A stretch of 48,132 nucleotides of DNA, taken from the NCBI GenBank assembly GCA_945874105.1, contig CAMCFJ010000022.1, forward strand, positions 1 to 48,132, given 5' to 3'. The position numbers and the translations under genes were made by a program. Source of the stretch: Candidatus Nitrotoga sp. CP45. Lineage in GTDB: Bacteria; Pseudomonadota; Gammaproteobacteria; Burkholderiales; Gallionellaceae. The notes under the pieces were generated by a model. That model was not told where the DNA came from. It saw nothing but the letters and a program-made list of their open reading frames with translations, and ran no database searches. Positions 14,121 to 20,808 of this stretch are shown here, one piece after another; the stretch's first letter is position 1; each line of letters opens with the position of its first letter.

Positions 14121-15812
14121 ATGAAAAAATTACTCAATTTCTCAATCGTAGCACTCCTGATTGCCGCTTCCTTGTTCGGCTCGATTGGGTTATCAAAGGC
14201 TCAGAGGTTAGCTCCATTGATAACGCCTTATGTGAACGAGTCTGACATGGCAGCCATACAACAAATTTTCAATCCTCAGCCTGACGTCAACGCGATAGAT
14301 TTTTCGCTTCGCTTCGTACACGACGGACTCGATATTCGTCCAACAGGGAACCTGAAACCTTTTCGAGCCGCTTGTTCGGGGCGGGTGCATTGGGTCTTGG
14401 AGTTTGACGATATTGTCAACGTGATGATTGATTGCGATTCTACTTATACGCTCGAATACAACTTCGAGCCGCAATCTGCGGGTACCGGGCCAACACAGCT
14501 TACACATATTACGGTCGTCAAGGGGCAAGCTGTATCACAGGGCGATGTCATCGGATATCTGTATGTCGCTAATGCTGCATTGGCACACGTACACTTTGGA
14601 GTCTTGAAGGACTGGGTTCCGGTTTGTCCAGGGCCGTATCTCGATTCAGGAGCCAGCAACTCTATTTCGAATTTGGTTCACGCACGTTTTCCAGACAGCG
14701 GCATGTGTCATGGCGCTGACCCCACCCCACCGCCTATGGTCACGCCCTTTGTGAACGAGTCTGACATGGCATCAGTAAAGGAAGGATTCAGCTCCGCTGG
14801 CAGTTCATCCCCATGGGGTTTTGTGCATGACGGCATCGATTTTTTCCCAAAAGGGAACCTGAAACCTTTTCGGGCAACTTGCTCGGGGGTGGTGGATTCT
14901 GTGCAGTTACAACAGAACAGCATCACATCGAACTGGCAGGTTAATCTGTTGATCGTGTGCAATCCTTATGTTCCTGACCCTAATACGGGTGGTTATTTCC
15001 CGCCACTTGCAGTCGAGACCATTTTTGAACCGAGGTCTACCGTTCAAACGGATGGACAAACGCAACTTAACAACATTCCCGTCGCCAAGGGGCAGGCGGT
15101 TACTCAAGGCGATGTCATTGGATATCTCCATACTGCCGGCGAGGGAGCGCATGTGCATTTTGGTACGATACCTTTTGGGAGCATGTTGGCTGATGGGATA
15201 CCGAGTGTTCCGAGCTGTCCCGAGCCACAATTTGCTGTAGCAGCCAAGACCTCCATCCTGAATTTGCTTCATGTCGCTTGGCCCGGCGCTGGCATGTGTT
15301 ACTTTTCCGCGCCACAGGTTACTCCGCCAGTCATCGAATTTTACAATACCACCCTCGATAACTACTTCATCACCGCCGATGCGAACGAAGCTGCGCAGAT
15401 CGATGGTGGCAGCGCGGGGCCGGGCTGGATACGCACCGGCAATACCTTCAAGTCAGGCGGTAGCACCCCCGTCTGTCGTTTCTACGGCAGCCAGTCGCCC
15501 GGCCCCAATTCACATTTTTATACGGTCGATTCGGCGGAATGCCAAGGGTTGAAAGATCAACAAATCCCTGCGGGGGATCCGCGCAAACTCACCATAAAGA
15601 GCTGGAACTTCGAGAGCCTGGATTTTGTCTCTACCCCGCCGACTAATGGCTCTTGTCCTGGCGGGACGGTGCCAGTTTACCGTGCCTATAACAATGGATT
15701 CTCGCGTGGTGTTGACAGCAACCACCGCATCACCAGCAGCCTTACTGCCATACAGGAGGTCGTAAGTCGCAACTGGAGCAACGAGGGCGTGGTCATGTGT
15801 GCGCCATTGTGA
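14121..15812 (+). CDS. Secreted protein with two tandem M23 peptidase-like domains and C-terminal DUF5648 repeat domain
   Basis: 563 residues: signal peptide (ALLIAASLFGSIGL, cut near SKA|Q), then two homologous halves each starting TP(Y/F)VNESDM. Half 1 has VHDGLD (His 67, Asp 71) and AHVHF (His 156, His 158). Half 2 has VHDGID (His 236, Asp 240) and AHVHF (His 344, His 346). These are the HxGxD and HxH zinc ligands of M23/lysostaphin-like peptidases, but the usual domain is here wrapped as a 190-residue repeat. The last 160 residues (FYNTTLDNYFIT.., CRFYGSQSPGPNSHFYT) form a DUF5648-type aromatic repeat, probably binding surfaces. It likely acts on peptidoglycan outside the cell. RBS AAGG precedes the ATG. 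Confidence 0.8.
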   Translation: MKKLLNFSIVALLIAASLFGSIGLSKAQRLAPLITPYVNESDMAAIQQIFNPQPDVNAIDFSLRFVHDGLDIRPTGNLKPFRAACSGRVHWVLEFDDIVNVMIDCDSTYTLEYNFEPQSAGTGPTQLTHITVVKGQAVSQGDVIGYLYVANAALAHVHFGVLKDWVPVCPGPYLDSGASNSISNLVHARFPDSGMCHGADPTPPPMVTPFVNESDMASVKEGFSSAGSSSPWGFVHDGIDFFPKGNLKPFRATCSGVVDSVQLQQNSITSNWQVNLLIVCNPYVPDPNTGGYFPPLAVETIFEPRSTVQTDGQTQLNNIPVAKGQAVTQGDVIGYLHTAGEGAHVHFGTIPFGSMLADGIPSVPSCPEPQFAVAAKTSILNLLHVAWPGAGMCYFSAPQVTPPVIEFYNTTLDNYFITADANEAAQIDGGSAGPGWIRTGNTFKSGGSTPVCRFYGSQSPGPNSHFYTVDSAECQGLKDQQIPAGDPRKLTIKSWNFESLDFVSTPPTNGSCPGGTVPVYRAYNNGFSRGVDSNHRITSSLTAIQEVVSRNWSNEGVVMCAPL

Positions 15813-15886
15813 TTTGCAGTCTGTCCGACACGCAGCGCCATATATGGCAATCAAGGGTAGACCCTCTTTAAATAAAGGAGTAATCC

Positions 15887-16147
15887 ATGGCCAACATTCG
15901 ACATTACTTTGATGCGGGTTCATTACTCGTCATCTTCATAACATTTGCTCTTTTCCTGGCCGCGCTCTACTTCACCGGGTTTACTCACGATTTATTACTC
16001 GAAGCTGGTGTATTTCTGGTGTCGGTGAAGTTGATTTTGATGTCATACAGAAATGCGGTTGCATCAGATAAGCTGCATAATGAACTGGTTGAGATTCGAT
16101 CCCTGATACAAGAAATGAATAACAAATACAAATCGAGGTCAAATTAA
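15887..16147 (+). CDS. Small two-helix membrane protein
   Basis: 86 residues with two predicted transmembrane segments (SLLVIFITFALFLAALYF and LEAGVFLVSVKLILMSY) followed by a charged helix (HNELVEIRSLIQEMNNKYK). AAGGAG at 15876-15881 supports ATG 15887. There is no recognised family; it could be a small holin-like or assembly subunit. It lies 75 bases after the M23 protein gene in the same orientation. Confidence 0.6.
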   Translation: MANIRHYFDAGSLLVIFITFALFLAALYFTGFTHDLLLEAGVFLVSVKLILMSYRNAVASDKLHNELVEIRSLIQEMNNKYKSRSN

Positions 16148-16298
16148 TGCCGAACGGGTAAGGTTGGATTGTGATCGCGAAGCAAGCCACAATCTGAACC
16201 GTTTGTTGTACAAGCCTGTTGAGGAGCAATGGGGGGCGGAAAGTGCAGAGTATGCGGCGGCGCTGGTGCCTGCATTTTTGTCCCAAATAGCGCGGTGA
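16143..16298 (+). pseudogene. ORF fragment without start, fused to a half attC
   Basis: A frame open from 16143 to TGA 16296-16298 reads AERVRLDCDREASHNLNRLL and YKPVEEQWGAESAEYAAALV, PAFLSQIAR. No ATG or GTG starts it, so it looks like the C-terminal end of a larger protein brought in by a rearrangement. I do not recognise the family. It ends directly against the right half of an attC. Confidence 0.35.
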
Positions 16299-16313
16299 AT
16301 TCAAACGTTAAGT
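16287..16313 (+). repeat. Right half of an attC (L'-R')
   Basis: GCGGTGAATTCAAACG followed by GTTAAGT (R', 16307-16313) matches the right ends of other sites here (compare GATGAATTCGAACGTTAGG at 16810). The left half is replaced by the ORF fragment. The OsmC cassette follows from T16308. Confidence 0.65.
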
Positions 16314-16328
16314 TATTGGAGGTTCACG

Positions 16329-16766
16329 ATGCAAGACTTTCCTCATCACTACCGAGTTGCGGCGAATGCGGCTCCAGACGGCGACGTTAGCCTTTCGGCA
16401 GAGAAGCTGGAAACACTAGCTTCGGCACCACCGCAGGCATTCGGTGGGCCTGGAGATCGTTGGTCCCCCGAAACACTATTGGTGGCCGCTGTCGCAGATT
16501 GTTTCATTCTCAGTTTTCGGGCCATCGCCAAGGCCTCGAAGTTATCTTGGTTGTCGTTGAACTGTGATGTCGAAGGTACCCTTGAACGCATGGAAGGAAC
16601 GATTAAGTTCACAGAGTTCAAGGTGAATGCCGTGCTTATCGTGCCCGCAGATATAGACGAGCAAAGAGCACGACGCATACTTGAGAAAGCTGAAGAGAGC
16701 TGTCTAATTACAAACTCTCTATCCGGCGCAACACACCTGCACGCCGTGGTGTTGGTCAAGTCCTAG
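16329..16766 (+). CDS. OsmC-family peroxiredoxin-like protein, cassette
   Basis: 145 residues. The OsmC signature ETLLVAAVADCFILSFRAIA carries the first conserved Cys, and EESCLITNSL the second, with the usual Arg in FRAIAKASK. The fold reduces organic hydroperoxides using a Cys pair. Both halves are complete, so it is likely active. GGAGG lies just before the ATG. It is the sole gene of a cassette between the half attC at 16307 and the degenerate site at 16820. Confidence 0.88.
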   Translation: MQDFPHHYRVAANAAPDGDVSLSAEKLETLASAPPQAFGGPGDRWSPETLLVAAVADCFILSFRAIAKASKLSWLSLNCDVEGTLERMEGTIKFTEFKVNAVLIVPADIDEQRARRILEKAEESCLITNSLSGATHLHAVVLVKS

Positions 16767-16826
16767 TCATGACGCACTAGCCATGATGCAACTGGGCTTG
16801 GCAGGCGATGAATTCGAACGTTAGGT
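16767..16826 (+). repeat. Degenerate attC
   Basis: R' is GTTAGGT (16820-16826), preceded by GGCAGGCGATGAATTCGAAC, the same L' form as at 16287. A standard RYYYAAC left core is missing; only GTCCTAGT occurs near the gene end. It is probably an attC that has decayed. Confidence 0.55.
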
Positions 16827-16943
16827 GGGCAAAAGCAGAGTAAAGCAGGCCCTAAAAACTCGTCACCCACTGGCAGATTTTGACTTATGCTTCATCCTCA
16901 AGGTTCGCAAGTGGCGGCCCTGTCAATCTTGAAGGAGAACAAC

Positions 16944-17231
16944 ATGGCATATGGAATCGTTCATTACTTTCCCGGTGGTACGAAAGATCAATACGATGCA
17001 TCAATCGCAGCAGTACATCCAGGCGGAAGCAGTCTGCCCACGGGCCAGATTTTCCACGCAGCTGGTGCATCAGCAGGCGGGTGGACAATCGTGGCTATTC
17101 ACGATTCTCAGGAGAGTTGGGAGAAGTTCCGGGATGAAATTCTTTTGCCCCGAATGCAACAAGGTATCGAAGGCGGGTTCACTACCCCGCCAGAAGAGAC
17201 AGCCTTCGAAGTCCACAATCTACTTTCGTAG
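16944..17231 (+). CDS. Antibiotic-biosynthesis-monooxygenase-like small protein (dimeric alpha-beta barrel), cassette
   Basis: 95 residues: MAYGIVHYFPGGTKDQYDAS, HPGGSSLPTGQIFHAAG and GGWTIVAIHDSQESWEKFRD. The beta-strand, helix and GGWTIVAIHDS pattern resembles small ABM-like dimeric barrel proteins, often of unknown function and common on integron cassettes. RBS GAAGGAG lies at 16931-16937. An upstream ATG (16887) is less likely because it lacks an RBS. No credible attC follows, and the array seems to end here. Confidence 0.65.
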   Translation: MAYGIVHYFPGGTKDQYDASIAAVHPGGSSLPTGQIFHAAGASAGGWTIVAIHDSQESWEKFRDEILLPRMQQGIEGGFTTPPEETAFEVHNLLS

Positions 17232-17339
17232 CTCGGTTGGGCTTATATAAATTCGACGATTTGGTTACCGGCGTAAAGTCAATAATTGGAGTGGTAGCCG
17301 GAGGGCGTTCTTCAGCCGGATCGTGCCCCCAGCATGATG

Positions 17340-18218
17340 TTAGCCCCAGCTGTCCCCGCTATCGCTTGAACTATTATCCGCGATGTTTGAATCGTCACTC
17401 CAGGTAGAGTTATCGGCCATGCCGAAGTTGGTGCCACCCATATCGTTGGAGGAGCTTCCCCAAGTATCCGCAACAGGGGCCGCGCTGCTAGCGGTATTAG
17501 TAGCACTATGCCCTCCATCCATGAAGCGATGGGCCAGAGCTTCAGCGGCCACCATGCCCACGCCAACTGCAGCGCCGGTAGCAAGCCCACCCATAATTCC
17601 GCTGCCTATTCCGCCGCCAGCAGGTGCTGCTGCGGGCGCTACTCCTGCGCCAGCCGCCGGTGCTGCCGCTGCGCCATAACGTTGCATGGGTACGGGCGAT
17701 GTGGAAGCGTTTTGGCTACCCGGTTGATAGTTGTTTGGAACATTTGCTGTGTTACGAGATTTAATTGCGCGTATAACAAAAAATATTATCGCCGTTACGC
17801 CCAACCCGAGGAATAGCATCCCCCATGGGAAATTGTTGCCTGCCACAGATTGCACATTACTGACTGGAGGTTGGCTAACACGATGGGCAGCGGCAATTCT
17901 ATTTTTTAAATCCTGCACAGCTTGCGGTTTGGCAAATGACAGATCTGGCTTCAGGCGTTCAGCGATATTCAACTCAGCTTCGGCTTGCCCCATTTGGCCT
18001 TGCTTGGCCAATATTTCTGCTTCTACAAAATGTGCCTTGGCACTGTTTGGATGATCCTTAAGAACTTTAGCCATCATTTTTTGCGCGTCTGCCAGCCTGT
18101 TTTCGTGGGCCGCTTTATAGACCTGGTCGAGCGTTGGAGAGTCTTCCGCAAATGCAATTCCATTCGAGAAGAGCGTTGCGGTCAATAAAACCAATCCATA
18201 AGTTACAGTTTTTAACAT
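17340..18218 (-). CDS. TPR-containing membrane protein with low-complexity C-terminus
   Basis: 292 residues with signal peptide MLKTVTYGLVLLTATLFSNG (cut after AFA). A TPR-like helical part follows: LDQVYKAAHENRLADAQKMM, PNSAKAHFVEAEILAKQGQM. Then comes a transmembrane segment (LFLGLGVTAIIFFVIRA, about 131-147), an Ala/Pro-rich linker, a Gly-rich helix GIMGGLATGAAVGVGMVAAE and an Asp/Ser-rich tail ending SDSGDSWG. ATG 18218 has GGAGG upstream. The role is unknown; similar acidic-tailed TPR proteins are envelope-associated. It lies opposite to the integron cassettes and may mark the chromosome side. Confidence 0.65.
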   Translation of the reverse strand: MLKTVTYGLVLLTATLFSNGIAFAEDSPTLDQVYKAAHENRLADAQKMMAKVLKDHPNSAKAHFVEAEILAKQGQMGQAEAELNIAERLKPDLSFAKPQAVQDLKNRIAAAHRVSQPPVSNVQSVAGNNFPWGMLFLGLGVTAIIFFVIRAIKSRNTANVPNNYQPGSQNASTSPVPMQRYGAAAAPAAGAGVAPAAAPAGGGIGSGIMGGLATGAAVGVGMVAAEALAHRFMDGGHSATNTASSAAPVADTWGSSSNDMGGTNFGMADNSTWSDDSNIADNSSSDSGDSWG

Positions 18219-18415
18219 TTCAAATCCTCCATTACGTTCGAACTGGTATATGTGTCCAAGGCTAGCTAAATTCAAGGGTGAAGTTATAATTTTTCTTGGC
18301 GTTTATCCTATTCTCGCCACTATAGAACAACTTGCTACGCTTTTTGACGGGCTGCTACTTGGTTGCCTTATCTGCCGTAAACCAGTTGTGAAATTCCACG
18401 TCTTCATACTGCCGG

Positions 18416-18550
18416 GTGACCGACCTCGACCTGGGCATCAACGTGGTTGCAGAACACATGCGCCAGAAAACGCTGAACGCAGTGCTCTCCAACTCCTTCG
18501 CATTCGGCGGCAGCAATGCCGTACTCATTGCGCGCAGGATTGAGGAATGA
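18416..18550 (+). pseudogene. Beta-ketoacyl-ACP synthase C-terminal relic
   Basis: An open frame of 44 codons reads VTDLDLGINVVAEHMRQKTL followed by NAVLSNSFAFGGSNAVLIAR. The NSFxFGGSNAVL block is the C-terminal signature of FabB/FabF-type ketosynthases. Nothing upstream continues the enzyme, so this is a leftover of a fatty-acid or polyene biosynthesis gene. An ATG overlaps its stop (ATGA at 18547-18550), the usual junction to a next gene, but that gene ends after a few codons. Confidence 0.8.
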
Positions 18551-18599
18551 GCAACACCACCATCCATTTCCTGAGGTGTTGGGCTTCTCATTCAACCTA

Positions 18600-18773
18600 A
18601 CCGAACTTGTATGCGGCGCGTAGTATCATAGTAACGTTTCATTTAACCGAACTCCTCTGAGGACGAACAATAATTCCAGGCTGACCATTTGCCGGAAACC
18701 AGTTGTTTTTTAAATGACGATGGCGCTGTCTGAAAATCGGGTAGCTAAACAGGATTTATAAAAGTATTCGTAA
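18600..18773. other. Intergenic region upstream of mltA
   Basis: No gene is seen in this stretch. A hairpin, GAATGAGCAACACC (18545-18558) with GGTGTTG (18575-18581) and CTCATTC (18587-18593), sits just before it at the end of the ketosynthase relic. The AT-rich end (to 18773) presumably holds the mltA promoter. Confidence 0.4.
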
Positions 18774-19994
18774 ATGAAGAATCACAATATTGAAATAAAT
18801 AAAAAATGGTTGGTTTTGGTGCTGAGCGTATTTCTTACCGCCTGCTCCATTTTCTCCAAGCCCAAGCCGCCAGTTGTGTCACGTCCTCAACCAGTTGTGC
18901 TGCCTCCAAAAGTGGTACCAGCACCCGTAGCAGGAACGCCTGCCCCGTTGTTTATTGTGAGTAAGTGGGAGACGCTGCCGGATTGGCAAACGCTCGACCT
19001 TGCGCCTTCCCAAACTGCATTTCTGCAAAGCTGTCGTGTGCTGAAAAAAAAGCCGCAGTGGCAGGCGGTATGTGTTCAGGCCGAACAATTGGGGCTTAAT
19101 GACAACGCTACGTTGCGTGCGTTTTATGAAGAATGGTTTACCCCTTATCAACTGCTCAATCCGGACGGCAGCGAGCAGGGAATGATTACCGGTTATTACG
19201 AGCCGTTGCTCAAGGGCAGCCGTTCCAAGACGCCGCGCTTCCAATATCCTCTTTATGCCGCGCCGAATGATTTGCTCACGATTGATCTGGGCGGAGTCTA
19301 TCCGCAACTTAAAGACCTGCGCTTGCGTGGCCGCTTACAGGGAAAACGCATCGTGCCCTATTACAACCGTGCAGAAATTGATGCCGGAGCCGGTGCGTTC
19401 ACGGGGAACGAATTGTTCTGGGTGGAGAATGAAATCGAGCTATTTTTTCTGCAAATCCAAGGCTCCGGTCGCATTGAATTGCCGGATGGCAAGCAGGTAA
19501 AAGTCGGATATGCTGACCAAAATGGCTATCCTTATGTGTCCATCGGCAAGAAGCTGATTGAAGCAGGCGAGATTAAGCTTGAAGAAGCCTCCATGCAGGG
19601 CATTAAGGGTTGGGCCGAGAAAAATCCGGATAAAATTAATAGATTGCTGGGACAGAATCCCAGCTACGTATTTTTACGCGAACTGCCCGATGGTCTGTCC
19701 GCACCGTTGGGTGCGCTGGGCGTGCCACTTACCAATGAATACAGCATCGCCGTCGATCCGCGCACCATCCCACTGGGCGCGCCAGTCTTTCTCGCTACGA
19801 CCTATCCCAATGATAGCGCACCACTCAACCGCTTGATGCTGGCGCAAGACACGGGTGGCGCCATCAAAGGCGCAGTGCGCGCGGATTTTTTCTGGGGCTT
19901 TGGCGAATATGCGGGAGCGCAGGCGGGCAAGATGAAGCAGCAAGGGCGGCTATGGGTGCTGTTTCCAAAAGGCGGGAAGCCGATGTTGAATTGA
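18774..19994 (+). CDS. mltA: Membrane-bound lytic murein transglycosylase A, lipoprotein
   Basis: 406 residues. A lipoprotein signal with lipobox LTAC (Cys 24) puts it on the outer membrane. The body contains the MltA family stretch GMITGYYEPLLKGSRSKTP, FFLQIQGSGRIELPDGKQ and the 3D-type end AQDTGGAIKGAVRADFFWG with catalytic aspartates. It cleaves the MurNAc-GlcNAc bond with formation of 1,6-anhydroMurNAc. It is full length. It faces convergently to the nucleotidyltransferase gene. Confidence 0.95.
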   Translation: MKNHNIEINKKWLVLVLSVFLTACSIFSKPKPPVVSRPQPVVLPPKVVPAPVAGTPAPLFIVSKWETLPDWQTLDLAPSQTAFLQSCRVLKKKPQWQAVCVQAEQLGLNDNATLRAFYEEWFTPYQLLNPDGSEQGMITGYYEPLLKGSRSKTPRFQYPLYAAPNDLLTIDLGGVYPQLKDLRLRGRLQGKRIVPYYNRAEIDAGAGAFTGNELFWVENEIELFFLQIQGSGRIELPDGKQVKVGYADQNGYPYVSIGKKLIEAGEIKLEEASMQGIKGWAEKNPDKINRLLGQNPSYVFLRELPDGLSAPLGALGVPLTNEYSIAVDPRTIPLGAPVFLATTYPNDSAPLNRLMLAQDTGGAIKGAVRADFFWGFGEYAGAQAGKMKQQGRLWVLFPKGGKPMLN

Positions 19995-20025
19995 GGATAA
20001 ATTCATTGCTGGCTGTGCAAAGTAC

Positions 20026-20634
20026 CTATTCGTGATCCGGATTTTCATCCAGCAATCGTTTCACCGCCGCCATATCCGCTTGTCTCCCGACCTTGCGGCT
20101 GCCACTGAACCTTGCATTCTCAGGCAGTACCGCGATATTCACCGGTACATCCGTTTCAGTTGTCAGCGTAAAACTGGGCACAGTTTGTTGCCTGCCCATC
20201 AGATGTACGGACCATTCACCGCCTTCAAAGGGCAGGTTATGCTTGAGCAAAAACATCATCACGGCCTTTTCGTCATCGGAATAAACCAAAAGGTTAATGT
20301 CTGATTGTTCGCCTGCCGTGCCGTTCAGGACGGAGCCAGAGAGGAATGGGTGAAGGGGCTCCAATAATTGCATGGCGGCGAGTGCCTGTTGACGTAATTG
20401 GTGCAGGACAAGGGGATGGCTTTCACTCTGATACAGGGCACGGAAGCTGCGCAACGCCATTTCAACTTCTTCATTGCTGGGCAGGTGTTGCGTATCTTCC
20501 GCACCCATTTGTTTGGCGGCCTTGCGTTTGGCAAACGCATAATCGGTAATGCCGCCTTCGGCCATTAGACGCGCGGCGTGATGTGCGAGCTGTTCACGCA
20601 TCAGGTCGCGCCGATGCATACGATCTTTACTCAT
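20026..20634 (-). CDS. Nucleotidyltransferase-fold protein of unknown target
   Basis: 202 residues. A helical N-terminal half (MSKDRMHRRDLMREQLAHHA) is followed by LSGSVLNGTAGEQSDINLLV, the Gly-Ser..(S/D)-x-D/N core of polymerase-beta-type nucleotidyltransferases, and TTETDVPVNIAVLPENARFSG. One metal ligand appears as SDIN, so activity is uncertain. ATG 20634 is chosen over a start 31 codons upstream because the extension would be encoded by a palindromic repeat. It lies downstream of the class A PBP gene, separated by that repeat. Confidence 0.7.
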   Translation of the reverse strand: MSKDRMHRRDLMREQLAHHAARLMAEGGITDYAFAKRKAAKQMGAEDTQHLPSNEEVEMALRSFRALYQSESHPLVLHQLRQQALAAMQLLEPLHPFLSGSVLNGTAGEQSDINLLVYSDDEKAVMMFLLKHNLPFEGGEWSVHLMGRQQTVPSFTLTTETDVPVNIAVLPENARFSGSRKVGRQADMAAVKRLLDENPDHE

Positions 20635-20806
20635 ATTAAACCCGGATAATCCATTAGAAAATTTAACCAACCTCCCCCTTTGTAAAAGGGGGACTGAGGG
20701 GGATTTTTGTGTCCCCGCAACGCTCAAATCCCCCCTAACCCCCCTTTTTCAAAGGGGGGGATGCATCGTCATCGCGCGAATCAGGTCCAATGGATTATCT
20801 GGGTTA
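20635..20806. repeat. Nested palindromic MITE-like element
   Basis: Outer arms CCCGGATAATCCATT (20641-20655) and AATGGATTATCTGGG (20789-20803) are complementary at 14 of 15 positions. Inside are two mirrored sub-hairpins made of CCCCC..TTTG..GGGGG runs (20671-20705 and 20726-20761). It fills the whole gap between the PBP stop and the nucleotidyltransferase start. A related CCCCTTTG..CAAAGGGG hairpin occurs at 36062. It may act as a terminator or mRNA-processing site. Confidence 0.8.
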
Positions 20807-20808
20807 AA

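Noticed and set aside
17232-17345. GTTGGGC (about 17234) and GTTAGCC (17339) as further attC cores
   Set aside because: No matching left cores or paired arms; the second is part of the TPR gene stop codon.
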